NCBI GenBank assembly: GCA_900544335.1
Contig: UQUS01000031.1
Span: 1 to 18,271 of the forward strand
Origin: an uncultured Sutterella sp.
GTDB taxonomy: Bacteria; Pseudomonadota; Gammaproteobacteria; Burkholderiales; Burkholderiaceae_F
Direction: 5' to 3'
DNA length: 18,271 nt
This document shows, piece by piece, positions 1 through 6,682 of this stretch (its first letter is position 1; every line of letters begins with the position of its first letter). The position numbers were made by a program, and so were the translations under genes. The notes beneath the pieces are model-generated. The model saw only the letters and a list, made by a program, of their open reading frames with translations, ran no database searches and was not told the DNA's origin.

Positions 1-140
1 ACCTGAATCCCGTAGCGCGCAAGAAAGAATCCGAGCGAGAGCAGAGAGAACGCCGCAAGAACCGGCGCCGGAAAATGCCATAAAAGCAATCCCGTCGGTA
101 AAAAAAAGACCAAGCAAATGAGGTTTTTCTCGTGAGCCAT
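1..140 (-). CDS. bioN: Partial ECF transporter T component (BioN/EcfT-like), N-terminus only
   Basis: The reading frame starts with ATG at 140-138 and runs off the left edge, giving about 46 residues. It begins MAHEKNLICLVFFLPTGLLL and continues with a second hydrophobic stretch, as expected for the first membrane segments of a small integral membrane protein. The assignment rests mainly on context: it starts five bases after the stop of the ATPase gene, which overlaps bioY, so the order Y-M-N completes a biotin ECF transporter. The T component couples ATP hydrolysis by BioM to the substrate-binding protein BioY. The diagnostic coupling-helix Ala-Arg-Gly motifs lie outside the window, so the family call is inferred. 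Confidence 0.55.
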   Translation of the reverse strand, partial: MAHEKNLICLVFFLPTGLLLWHFPAPVLAAFSLLSLGFFLARYGIQ

Positions 141-145
141 GGTTT

Positions 146-793
146 TTAAAAGGGAAAAAGCCCGTACTCGGGGTGAGAGGAAAGAGCCTTGCGGGCCTCA
201 TCTAGGGTCGGGTAGAGGCGAGCTTTCCCGCGATAAAGAAAAAGGAATGAATCCCCGTCTTTTAAAAGAGAAAGGAACGGCCGCACGTCGTGCGTTGCAA
301 TTAAGAGGCTGCAACCGGCACGAAAATCCATAAGGGTTGCGATGAGTTCTTTTACCGATGGCCAGTCAAGGCCTGCTGTCGGCTCATCGAGAAGAAGAAC
401 GTTCGAGGGCGGGAAAAGCGTCGTAAGGAGCGCAAGCTTTCGCTTTTGCCCGAAAGACAGTGTGGCAACGGCGCCTTCGGGATTCATTCCGTAGCGACAT
501 AAAACGTCCCGAGCGCAATCGATCAACCTGTCATCGGGATTCGGATAGGAAAGAAGGAGCTCTTCTAAAGGCGTTTGCCCGAAAAGCACATACTCGGACT
601 CTTGCATGAGCATATTGGGGCGCGAGGACGTCGTGACCGACCCTTTTTCGGGGGCAACCACTCCGGCAACGGTTGACAAAAGCGTACTTTTTCCCGATCC
701 GTTCGCACCGAGCACAAGTGTCAGAGCCCCTTGGGGAACCGTCAGCGAGACATCCCTTAAATGCCGAACGGATAAACCGGAAACCGTAATCAT
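146..793 (-). CDS. bioM: ECF transporter ATP-binding protein (BioM-like)
   Basis: A 215-residue ABC ATPase with every expected motif: Walker A GANGSGKST at residues 29-37, Q-loop Gln64, signature LSFGQ at 112-116, Walker B ending LLLDEP at 133-138, D-loop AGLD at 140-143 and switch His168 in ATHD. It is shorter than typical EcfA proteins (about 280 residues) and has no long C-terminal domain, which fits the compact BioM type. The start codon overlaps the bioY stop in an ATGA junction (790-793), indicating translational coupling. It should energise biotin uptake at the inner face of the membrane together with BioN and BioY. Another ECF substrate is unlikely given the adjacent bioY. Confidence 0.9.
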   Translation of the reverse strand: MITVSGLSVRHLRDVSLTVPQGALTLVLGANGSGKSTLLSTVAGVVAPEKGSVTTSSRPNMLMQESEYVLFGQTPLEELLLSYPNPDDRLIDCARDVLCRYGMNPEGAVATLSFGQKRKLALLTTLFPPSNVLLLDEPTAGLDWPSVKELIATLMDFRAGCSLLIATHDVRPFLSLLKDGDSFLFLYRGKARLYPTLDEARKALSSHPEYGLFPF

Positions 794-1299
794 CCCGAAG
801 ACCGATGACGCACCATGCGCCAGAAAAGAAAGGCTAAGGCGGCTTTCACAAGGTCTGCAGGCACAAAAACCAAATCCATGTAAAACGCCTGAACGAGGGT
901 TTTATTGAGCGTCAGACTCATGCCGATTATGCCGCAGGCGTGGCAGGCTGCGACGGCCGCTAGGAGACCGACAAGGGTCCCGAGGGTTCCGGTTTTGCGC
1001 GCAAGACCCGCAATGAATGCTAAGAAAAGAAATCCGACAAGATACCCGCCCGAGGGGCCGAAAAGAACGCCGAGACCGGCTTTGCCGCCGGCAAAAATCG
1101 GAAGCCCTACGGCACCGGCAAGGAGATAAAGAATCACCGCCGAAAGAGCCGTACGAGGACCGAGAAAAAGACCTGCGAACGCAATCAAAAGGACCTGCAG
1201 GGTAATCGGCACGGGGCCGACGGGAATGACAAAAAAGCTAGCCAGACCGAAAAGGGCGGCAAATTCGGCTGCATAGGCAAGGCGTCGGATTCGATCCAT
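790..1299 (-). CDS. bioY: Biotin ECF transporter S component BioY
   Basis: A 169-residue, very hydrophobic protein with BioY hallmarks: VPITLQVL near residues 30-37, the glycine-rich loop GLGVLFGPSGGYLVGF near 75-90, and VPADLVKA near the C-terminus, matching the family's PGDLxK segment. BioY is the biotin-binding membrane subunit; with BioM and BioN it forms a high-affinity importer. It is first in the operon and overlaps bioM by four bases. The 37 bases between its start and the rpsT terminator show no convincing promoter and no match to the E. coli BirA operator, so expression may come from a weak promoter here or from readthrough. No biotin-synthesis gene is visible in the window. Confidence 0.93.
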   Translation of the reverse strand: MDRIRRLAYAAEFAALFGLASFFVIPVGPVPITLQVLLIAFAGLFLGPRTALSAVILYLLAGAVGLPIFAGGKAGLGVLFGPSGGYLVGFLFLAFIAGLARKTGTLGTLVGLLAAVAACHACGIIGMSLTLNKTLVQAFYMDLVFVPADLVKAALAFLFWRMVRHRSSG

Positions 1300-1336
1300 A
1301 GTCAGGTATCTGCCGATAAGAGACAGTTAAAACGAA

Positions 1337-1367
1337 AAAACGCATCGAGGAGCAGTCGATGCGTTTT
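1337..1367 (-). terminator. Rho-independent terminator of rpsT
   Basis: A perfect 12-base inverted repeat (AAAACGCATCGA / TCGATGCGTTTT) with a seven-base loop. On the minus strand it is followed by TTTTTTCG-type sequence, so it ends rpsT transcripts 59 bases after the stop codon and separates rpsT from bioY. The plus-strand side also has a T-rich tail, but no plus-strand gene precedes it. Confidence 0.85.
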
Positions 1368-1425
1368 CTCTTTAACGGCTAATCCACCCCCACTGAGGGA
1401 TGAAGACGGAAAAGCTCATGAGGCA

Positions 1426-1689
1426 TTAAGCCATCGCTTTGATCGCAGCGCTCAAACGGCTCTTGTGACGCGCGGCGGCGTTCTTGTGCAGAGCACCCTT
1501 GGAGCACATTGCGTCGACCAAGCACTGCGCCTTCTTGAAGGTTTCGGTCGCAGCGACCTTGTCACCGGCCAAAATCGCCTTACGGACGCTCTTGACGGCG
1601 GTACGGTACTGCGTACGCTGCGCAGAAAGATGCTGGTTGCGGGCAACGGCCTGACGGGCACGTTTGCGAGCTTGTTTTGTATTAGCCAT
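1426..1689 (-). CDS. rpsT: 30S ribosomal protein S20
   Basis: An 87-residue basic protein starting MANTKQARKRARQAVARN, the classic S20 N-terminus, with the family's usual length of about 87 residues. S20 binds 16S rRNA at the base of the small subunit early in assembly. The gene is monocistronic: it has its own terminator at 1337-1367 and a long leader of about 165 bases from a promoter at 1862-1890. The ribosome-binding sequence AGGAA lies just before the ATG, inside a small inverted repeat. E. coli rpsT is autoregulated at translation by S20; whether the structured leader here works the same way is inference. Divergence from murJ is common in proteobacteria. Confidence 0.97.
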   Translation of the reverse strand: MANTKQARKRARQAVARNQHLSAQRTQYRTAVKSVRKAILAGDKVAATETFKKAQCLVDAMCSKGALHKNAAARHKSRLSAAIKAMA

Positions 1690-1704
1690 TTAGGTATTCC
1701 TAAA
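1689..1704 (-). promoter_or_regulatory. Hairpin enclosing the rpsT ribosome-binding site
   Basis: On the minus strand TTTAGG-AATA-CCTAAA forms a six-base stem with a four-base loop. The AGG of the Shine-Dalgarno sequence sits in the 5' arm and the last paired A is the first base of the ATG. It could hide the initiation site and be opened or stabilised by a regulator such as S20; the regulatory role is inferred. Confidence 0.45.
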
Positions 1705-1710
1705 AATAAA

Positions 1711-1729
1711 TGCTTGAAAAGGGCAAGCA
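1711..1729 (-). promoter_or_regulatory. Leader hairpin upstream of rpsT
   Basis: TGCTTG and CAAGCA form a six-base inverted repeat with a seven-base loop, seven bases before the RBS hairpin in the rpsT mRNA. It is part of a leader with several hairpins. Function unknown. Confidence 0.4.
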
Positions 1730-1823
1730 CCCGGTTTAAGTTTGTTTCCGGTACGCCCCTCGCATTAATCAGCCGTGGGCTCGGCCGGTATATGTTTACA
1801 ATGTCGCTTACCGAAAAGAAAGA

Positions 1824-1841
1824 GGGCGAAACATTTCGCCC
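1824..1841 (-). promoter_or_regulatory. GC-rich hairpin in the early rpsT leader
   Basis: GGGCGAAA and TTTCGCCC form an eight-base inverted repeat separated by two bases. On the minus strand it begins about 14 bases after the predicted transcription start and is followed by TCTTTCTTTT, so it resembles an early terminator or attenuator. The T tract is interrupted and the loop tight, so it may only be a stable 5' hairpin. Confidence 0.4.
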
Positions 1842-1861
1842 CGATTTTCGAAAAGCGCCGT

Positions 1862-1890
1862 ATTTTAACAAAAACACGGCGTCGCGACAA
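1862..1890 (-). promoter_or_regulatory. Predicted rpsT promoter
   Basis: On the minus strand TTGTCG (-35, 1890-1885) and TAAAAT (-10, 1867-1862) are separated by exactly 17 bases, and the -10 is preceded by TG one base upstream, giving an extended -10. Transcription should start near 1855, next to the palindrome TTTTCGAAAA at 1845-1854. The fit to the sigma-70 consensus is good. Confidence 0.65.
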
Positions 1891-1919
1891 GAAAAAACCA
1901 CGATAAGACAAGACGCCTC

Positions 1920-3473
1920 ATGTCCATACTGCGTTCGGCGGCTACGGTTTCCGCCTTTACGATGCTTTCTCGTGTCACGGGACTGATCCGTGACATGCTC
2001 ATCGCTCGGTATTTCGGCGTCTGTGCCGCAACCGATGCCTTTTACGTGGCGTTTCGTATCCCCAATCTCTTGCGTCGGCTTTTTGCCGAAGGCGCTTTTT
2101 CGCAAGCCTTCGTGCCGATGCTCTCACAGGTCAAAGAAAAAGAGAGTCCTTCGCGCACGGAAGAATTCATCAATCACGTCTTTACGCTCCTGGCACTCGC
2201 GGTCTTTCTTGCCAGTGTCCTCGGGGTCCTCTCGGCGCCCGCCGTCGTGTGGATCATTGCCACGGGTTTTGCCAAGACCCCGACGACGTTTGATCTTGCG
2301 GTGGCGCTCACGCGCTTTATGTTCCCGTACATTATTTTTATGAGCCTGGTGGCCCTTGCGGCGGCTGTACTCAATACCTGGCGCCACTTTGCCATCCCGG
2401 CTTTTACGCCCGTTCTTCTGAATGTAAGCTTTATCGTCTTTATTGTTTTCGTGAGCGAACACCTTGAGGCGCCCGTGTGGGCGTTGCCTTTTGCCGTTCT
2501 CGTCGGCGGAGTTTTGCAACTTGCGACACAACTGGTGCAATTAAAGCGCATGCGCCTTATGCCGCGTTTTGCATCTGTGAAAAGCGCCGTGCGCGATAAA
2601 GCCGTTACAAAGCTGTTGCGCCTTATGGGTCCGGCAATTGTCGGCGTTGCCGTCGCACCGATTTCGATTTTAATTAACACCAATATCGCCTCGCGTCTCA
2701 TCGAAGGGTCCGTGACGTGGCTGAGCTACGCCGATCGCCTCATGGAGTTTCCGACGGCGCTCCTCGGTGTTGCGCTCGGCTCAGTCCTCTTGCCGAGTCT
2801 TTCACGAGCGTATGCAAGAGGGGATACCGCCGTCTATCAAGACCTTCTCGATACGGGCCTTAAAGTGGTCTTTCTTCTAGCCGTTCCGGCGGCGGTCGGT
2901 TTGGGGTTTTTAGCCGAGGGGCTTTCATCCGTGCTCTTTCAGGGGAAAAACTTTACGGCGCTCGATGTAGCACAAACCTCGGTGGCCGTCCGCGGATATG
3001 CCGTCGGGATGATCGGCCTCATCGGTATCAAAATTATCGCCCCCGCGTTTTATGCCCGAAAAGATATTAAAACGCCCATGGTCGTTGCCATCCTTTCCGT
3101 CGTCTTCATCCAAAGTTTGAACATCGTGACCGTGCCGCTTTTTGCTCACGCAGGCCTGGCGGTATCAGTGGCACTCGGGTCATGCTTTAACGCTCTGGTT
3201 CTGCTGGCTATCCTTGCGAAGCGCACCTGGTATACACCCGTCGACGGCTGGGTCCGTTACATCGCTCGCACGCTGGTTGCCGCGGGTGCCATGGCCTTCT
3301 TTTTGTCTTGGATTCAAACGGGAACCGATTGGGTCGCGATGCAAAATACCTGGGAGATGCGCCTTGTGTATGTCCTCGGGATTATCGGATCAGCTGTCTT
3401 GGTTTACTTTGCTCTTTTGTGGCTACTCGGATGGAGAGCTCAGGAGCTTAAACATGCGGCGCGTCAAAATTAA
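1920..3473 (+). CDS. murJ: Lipid II flippase MurJ (MviN)
   Basis: A 517-residue polytopic membrane protein of normal family length. The N-terminus SAATVSAFTMLSRVTGLIRD and the following ATDAFYVAFRIPNLLRRLFAEGAF region are strongly conserved MurJ motifs, including arginines lining the central cavity. Later segments show LGSVLLPSLSRAYARGD and alternating hydrophobic stretches fitting about 14 helices. MurJ moves lipid-linked peptidoglycan precursor across the inner membrane. The ATG at 1920 gives the canonical MSxLRSAA start; upstream ribosome-binding sequence is weak and I see no strong plus-strand promoter in the 230-base gap to rpsT. yggS follows after 11 bases, so the two are probably cotranscribed. 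Confidence 0.96.
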   Translation: MSILRSAATVSAFTMLSRVTGLIRDMLIARYFGVCAATDAFYVAFRIPNLLRRLFAEGAFSQAFVPMLSQVKEKESPSRTEEFINHVFTLLALAVFLASVLGVLSAPAVVWIIATGFAKTPTTFDLAVALTRFMFPYIIFMSLVALAAAVLNTWRHFAIPAFTPVLLNVSFIVFIVFVSEHLEAPVWALPFAVLVGGVLQLATQLVQLKRMRLMPRFASVKSAVRDKAVTKLLRLMGPAIVGVAVAPISILINTNIASRLIEGSVTWLSYADRLMEFPTALLGVALGSVLLPSLSRAYARGDTAVYQDLLDTGLKVVFLLAVPAAVGLGFLAEGLSSVLFQGKNFTALDVAQTSVAVRGYAVGMIGLIGIKIIAPAFYARKDIKTPMVVAILSVVFIQSLNIVTVPLFAHAGLAVSVALGSCFNALVLLAILAKRTWYTPVDGWVRYIARTLVAAGAMAFFLSWIQTGTDWVAMQNTWEMRLVYVLGIIGSAVLVYFALLWLLGWRAQELKHAARQN

Positions 3474-3484
3474 AGAGGTTATTT

Positions 3485-4189
3485 GTGAGTACATTCATTC
3501 CGGGAATCCAAGAGCGTCTTGCTGCGCTTTTAAATGAAATCGAAAACGCGCCGAAACTTGAAAAGCGCATCACATTACTTGCCGTCAGTAAGACCTTTCC
3601 CAAAGAAGCCGTGCTCATTGCCGCACAAGCCGGGCAGCGGTCTTTCGGCGAAAACTACGCCCAGGAAGGCTGCGAAAAAGTCGATTGGTTTCGAGAAAAT
3701 CACGCGGAACTCCCGCTGGTCTGGCACTTTATCGGACCGGTACAAGCCAATAAAACGCGACCCATTGCCGAGCACTTTGACTGGGTCGAAAGCCTCAATC
3801 GCGAAAAAATTGCCCGGCGCTTAAACGAGCAAAGACCCGAGGCTCTGGGAAAACTCAACGTCCTTATCGAAGTCAATATCGACGGCGAGGCAAGTAAATC
3901 CGGTGTTCTTCCGAAAGATGTTCCGGCGCTTTGCGACGTTGTGCAAGGACTGGACCGGTTAAAACTACGGGGTCTTATGGCAATTCCTGCACCCGCCGAT
4001 ACTCGCGAAGGAAAAATCAAACCCTTGCGTGATATGCGCGCCCTGTACGAATCACTTCGCGACCGTTACGAATTCGACACACTTTCAATGGGTATGAGCG
4101 CCGATCACTTAGAAGCCCTTGAAGCCGGTTCCACAGAAATTCGTGTCGGAACGGCGATTTTCGGGCATCGCGACTACAGCGCCAAGTAA
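3485..4189 (+). CDS. yggS: PLP homeostasis protein, YggS/PLPBP family
   Basis: A 234-residue cytosolic protein of usual length for the family. Lys36 in LLAVSKTFP is the expected pyridoxal-phosphate lysine, followed by FGENY at 54-58, WHFIGPVQANK (usual form WHFIGxLQxNK), and LSMGMSADHLEAL with GSTEIRVGTAIFG near the end. These proteins bind PLP without a known enzymatic reaction and keep free PLP and amino-acid pools balanced. The start is GTG at 3485, chosen because AGAGG lies seven bases upstream and the N-terminus aligns with the family. It follows murJ by 11 bases and ends one base from the thiC stop on the other strand, with no terminator visible between them. Confidence 0.95.
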   Translation: MSTFIPGIQERLAALLNEIENAPKLEKRITLLAVSKTFPKEAVLIAAQAGQRSFGENYAQEGCEKVDWFRENHAELPLVWHFIGPVQANKTRPIAEHFDWVESLNREKIARRLNEQRPEALGKLNVLIEVNIDGEASKSGVLPKDVPALCDVVQGLDRLKLRGLMAIPAPADTREGKIKPLRDMRALYESLRDRYEFDTLSMGMSADHLEALEAGSTEIRVGTAIFGHRDYSAK

Positions 4190-4190
4190 C

Positions 4191-5966
4191 TTAGAGTCCT
4201 TTTTTCCGGCACCAGGCGCGCACCTCTTGCGTGATGCGCATCGCGCAAAACTTCGGTCCGCACATCGAACAAAAATGTGCGCCCTTCATGCTCTCTTTAC
4301 TCAAAGTCGCATCGTGGTAGGCGCGTGCCGTTTCGCTATCAAAGGCCAGGTTAAATTGATCGACCCAACGGAACTCAAACCGCGCCTTACTCATGGCATT
4401 GTCGCGAATTTGAGCGCCGGCAACTCCCTTGGCTAGGTCGGCGGCATGAGCGGCAATCTTGTAGGCAATCAGTCCGGCGCGCACGTCGTCTTTGTTCGGC
4501 AACCCCAAGTGTTCCTTGGGCGTAACGTAGCAGAGCATCGCCGTCCCGCGTGCGCCGATTGCGGCCGCACCGACGGCACTTGTGATGTGGTCGTATCCCG
4601 GCGCACAATCTTCGACCAACGGACCTAAGGTATAAAAGGGTGCCGCATCGCAAAGAGCCTCTTGGGCCGATGCGTTTTCTGCGACGCGTTGCAAGGGAAT
4701 GTGCCCCGGACCTTCGATGAGAACCTGCACGTCGTGCGCACGAGCGCGCCGAGCTAATCGTCCGAGTTCGGACAGTTCTGCCATCTGAGCTGCATCGCAC
4801 GCATCGTGCAAGGATCCGGGCCGTAGGCCGTCTCCCAAGCTGATAGTCACATCATAAGCGGCAAGGATTTCACAGAGCTTGTCAAAGTGCGTATAAATGA
4901 AATTTTCCGTATTGTGATGCATGCACCACAGGGCCATGACCGACCCTCCGCGCGAGACAATACCCGTTAAGCGCCGTTGCGTAAGGGGAATAAACGAGAG
5001 CCTTACGCCTGCATGAATCGTCATGTAATCGACGCCTTGTTCGGCTTGTTCGATGACCGTGTCGCGAAAAATCTCCCACGTAAGGTTCTCGGCATGTCCG
5101 TTCACTTTTTCGAGGGCCTCATAAAGCGGTACGGTTCCGATCGGCACGGGACTATTGCGAAGAATCGCTTCCCGCGTTGCGTAGATGGCTTTTCCCGTCG
5201 ACAGGTCCATGACGGTATCGGCGCCCCAGCGCACGGCCCAAATCAGTTTCTCGACTTCTTGGGAAATATCGGAGGCTAACGCGGAATTGCCGATATTGGC
5301 ATTGACCTTCGTGAGAAACGCTCGACCGATTACCATCGGTTCGGATTCCGGATGATTGATCGAAGCCGGTAAAACGGCTCGCCCCGCGGCAATCTCGTCA
5401 CGAACAAATTCGGGCGTGACCTCGGACGGGCACGTAAAGGAAAGAGAGGTAGCTGCATGGTGCGACAAAAGTGCCGCGCGACTTTCCGGTGACAAAAGAG
5501 ATAAACTTTGTATATAAGCCGTACGATTAACATTTTCCCGAATAGACGCAAATTCCATTTCAGGCGTAATCAGCCCGGCTTTGGCATACGCAAGCTGCGT
5601 CGGGTGGTAGCCGTCCTTGGCGCGACAAACAGGCACTTTCCCTGATAAAGGGCTTTCTTGAAGGTTCTGCGTTGCGCTTTCCTTAAAAGCGATATCGCCC
5701 CGGTTTTCTATCCACGCAGTGCGTCTTTTATTTAGGCCAACACGACAATCGGGACTTCGATCGGGATCGCCCCAGGGCCCCGAAGTATCATAGAGGAAAA
5801 CAGGGGGATTGACTTCGCTTTTTCCGTCAGGCAAAGCCGAGTCGGCTTGATAGACGGCTTTCATCGGAACGGCGCCGCAAGTATCTCCCGTCACCGTCAT
5901 GCGAATGACACGAGAAGGGCAAGAGGAGGGGGTATCCGGGGTTATGGCAATCGTGTTTTCAGTCAT
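4191..5966 (-). CDS. thiC: Phosphomethylpyrimidine synthase ThiC
   Basis: About 591 residues from the ATG at 5966-5964; a TTG at 5978 in the same frame would add four residues, but neither start has a strong ribosome-binding sequence. ThiC is the radical-SAM enzyme that rearranges aminoimidazole ribotide into HMP phosphate, the pyrimidine of thiamine. The C-terminal cluster motif CSMCGPKFC (CxxCx4C) is intact about 20 residues from the end, and VYDTSGP-like FLYDTSGPWGDP, GADTVMDLSTG, TIHAGV and EGPGHIPL are characteristic. It is monocistronic here and preceded by a TPP riboswitch, so it should be repressed by thiamine pyrophosphate. No other thiamine gene is nearby. It converges on yggS with a one-base gap. 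Confidence 0.97.
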   Translation of the reverse strand: MTENTIAITPDTPSSCPSRVIRMTVTGDTCGAVPMKAVYQADSALPDGKSEVNPPVFLYDTSGPWGDPDRSPDCRVGLNKRRTAWIENRGDIAFKESATQNLQESPLSGKVPVCRAKDGYHPTQLAYAKAGLITPEMEFASIRENVNRTAYIQSLSLLSPESRAALLSHHAATSLSFTCPSEVTPEFVRDEIAAGRAVLPASINHPESEPMVIGRAFLTKVNANIGNSALASDISQEVEKLIWAVRWGADTVMDLSTGKAIYATREAILRNSPVPIGTVPLYEALEKVNGHAENLTWEIFRDTVIEQAEQGVDYMTIHAGVRLSFIPLTQRRLTGIVSRGGSVMALWCMHHNTENFIYTHFDKLCEILAAYDVTISLGDGLRPGSLHDACDAAQMAELSELGRLARRARAHDVQVLIEGPGHIPLQRVAENASAQEALCDAAPFYTLGPLVEDCAPGYDHITSAVGAAAIGARGTAMLCYVTPKEHLGLPNKDDVRAGLIAYKIAAHAADLAKGVAGAQIRDNAMSKARFEFRWVDQFNLAFDSETARAYHDATLSKESMKGAHFCSMCGPKFCAMRITQEVRAWCRKKGL

Positions 5967-6011
5967 CGTCGCACTCAAAAAGGCAGAAGGTGCACGATGC
6001 GAGAATCAGGC

Positions 6012-6024
6012 AGTCTCACAGACT
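6012..6024 (-). promoter_or_regulatory. Small hairpin between riboswitch and thiC start
   Basis: AGTCT-GTG-AGACT on the minus strand makes a five-base stem just after the TPP aptamer. No U-rich tract follows it directly, and I cannot identify a clear expression-platform terminator in the remaining leader, so control may act on translation. Confidence 0.3.
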
Positions 6025-6028
6025 TCGC

Positions 6029-6106
6029 GCGTTTCCCTCCGCTGAGATCAATCAGATCAGGTTCAAAGGCTCTATCTCAATCGGACGCATCCGATACACC
6101 TAACGC
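6029..6106 (-). ncRNA. TPP riboswitch (THI element) controlling thiC
   Basis: Read on the minus strand, the leader holds the conserved THI-box blocks in order: a P1 strand GCGTT (6106-6102), AGGTG, TGAGAT (6079-6074), CTTTGAACCTGATCTG (centred on 6060) and GGAGGGAA, closed by AACGC (6033-6029) which pairs with GCGTT. The element lies 62 bases before the thiC ATG and begins almost at the predicted transcription start. Binding of thiamine pyrophosphate should lower thiC expression. The aptamer call is firm; the switching mechanism is not resolved from the sequence. Confidence 0.93.
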
Positions 6107-6114
6107 AAAGGCGC

Positions 6115-6123
6115 ATTCTAACA
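6115..6123 (-). promoter_or_regulatory. Extended -10 promoter of thiC
   Basis: On the minus strand TGTTAGAAT is a good extended -10 element (TGnTAnAAT). It would start transcription near 6108, right at the 5' edge of the TPP aptamer, which supports the call. The -35 region is poor (TTTCCG or TTCCGT at 18-19 bases), as is usual for extended -10 promoters. Confidence 0.6.
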
Positions 6124-6254
6124 ACGTTCAAAAGGGCAACGGAAACGAGTGCGATGCCGCCTTAAGAGAGGTAGAAAAGAGCCTGAAAACAACAGAAGAC
6201 AGTCAATTTAGGGCAAACCCCTGACAAGGTGCCACCTCAGAGGTCTTTTTTAGA
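6124..6254. other. Intergenic region between the thiC promoter and the rpmF promoter
   Basis: No gene is visible. Near its right end, ACCTCAGAGGT followed by CTTTTTT (about 6233-6251) looks like a short terminator on the plus strand, yet no plus-strand gene precedes it. In many betaproteobacteria a yceD/DUF177 gene occupies the position upstream of rpmF; no such reading frame is present here. Confidence 0.4.
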
Positions 6255-6260
6255 TATAAT
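6255..6260 (+). promoter_or_regulatory. Consensus -10 box (TATAAT) upstream of rpmF
   Basis: A perfect TATAAT lies 42 bases before the rpmF start. No recognisable -35 hexamer is found at 16-18 bases; the T-rich CTTTTTTAGA immediately upstream might help. It is the most likely origin of the rpmF and possibly the fab transcript. Confidence 0.5.
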
Positions 6261-6302
6261 GGCGCACTTTATGAGAGTTCACCCTTGTGGGGGTATGTAA
6301 AA

Positions 6303-6491
6303 ATGGCTGTTCAACAAAATAAAAAATCCACGAGCCGTCGCGGTAACCATCGTTCTCACGATTCCCTGACGAATCCGCCCGTTGCCGTTGAGGCAACGAC
6401 CGGTGAAGTTCACCTGCGCCATCACATCTCTGCCACGGGTTTTTACCGCGGTAAGAAGGTCGTCGCGAACAAGGAATCGACCGAGAAGTAA
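6303..6491 (+). CDS. rpmF: 50S ribosomal protein L32
   Basis: A 62-residue basic protein beginning MAVQQNKKSTSRRGNHRSHD, the standard L32 N-terminus, with HHISATGFYRGKKVV at the C-terminal half. L32 is a small zinc-ribbon-family large-subunit protein; the cysteine pairs of the zinc form are absent, as in many proteobacterial L32s. The ATG at 6303 is preferred over an in-frame TTG at 6285 because GGGGG lies about nine bases upstream and the family starts here. In most proteobacteria rpmF is followed by plsX and fabH before fabD; here fabD follows directly after 191 bases containing hairpins. Confidence 0.97.
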   Translation: MAVQQNKKSTSRRGNHRSHDSLTNPPVAVEATTGEVHLRHHISATGFYRGKKVVANKESTEK

Positions 6492-6501
6492 TTTCGGTTC
6501 T

Positions 6502-6520
6502 CTGTACGCGTCGCGTACAG
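6502..6520. repeat. Near-perfect palindrome between rpmF and fabD
   Basis: CTGTACGCG-T-CGCGTACAG is a nine-base inverted repeat around one base, 10 bases after the rpmF stop. No T tract follows, so it does not look like a terminator. It may be a transcription-factor operator or an mRNA-stabilising hairpin at the rpmF 3' end. Confidence 0.5.
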
Positions 6521-6542
6521 CACTTGAAAATTAATACAAATT

Positions 6543-6603
6543 AAGTCGCCTTCGGGCGTGTTGTATTCTATTTAGAATAGACACATGTGAGGCGACTTTT
6601 TTT
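6543..6603 (+). terminator. Composite terminator or attenuator between rpmF and fabD
   Basis: AAGTCGCC (6543-6550) pairs with GGCGACTT (6591-6598), which runs into a seven-T tract, the layout of a terminator stem with a long insert. Inside lie a CGCC-TTCG-GGCG tetraloop hairpin (6547-6558) that competes with the outer stem and a TATTCTA/TAGAATA inverted repeat (6564-6579). The arrangement could partly terminate rpmF transcripts before the fab genes. Confidence 0.55.
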
Positions 6604-6682
6604 GTTGCCTGGCGTTTTTGCCGAATCGTCTTCACAAGAAAAAGTCGGCAACGCAAACCGACGAGACATCCGAGGATACACA

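Noticed and set aside
1452..2105. A minus-strand frame of 217 codons spanning rpsT, the intergenic region and the start of murJ
   Set aside because: It overlaps two well-supported genes in other frames and reads as a random arginine- and serine-rich translation.
6587..6682. N-terminal extension of fabD by 32 codons
   Set aside because: The extension has no family similarity and contains the T tract of the terminator; a good ribosome-binding site supports the ATG at 6683.
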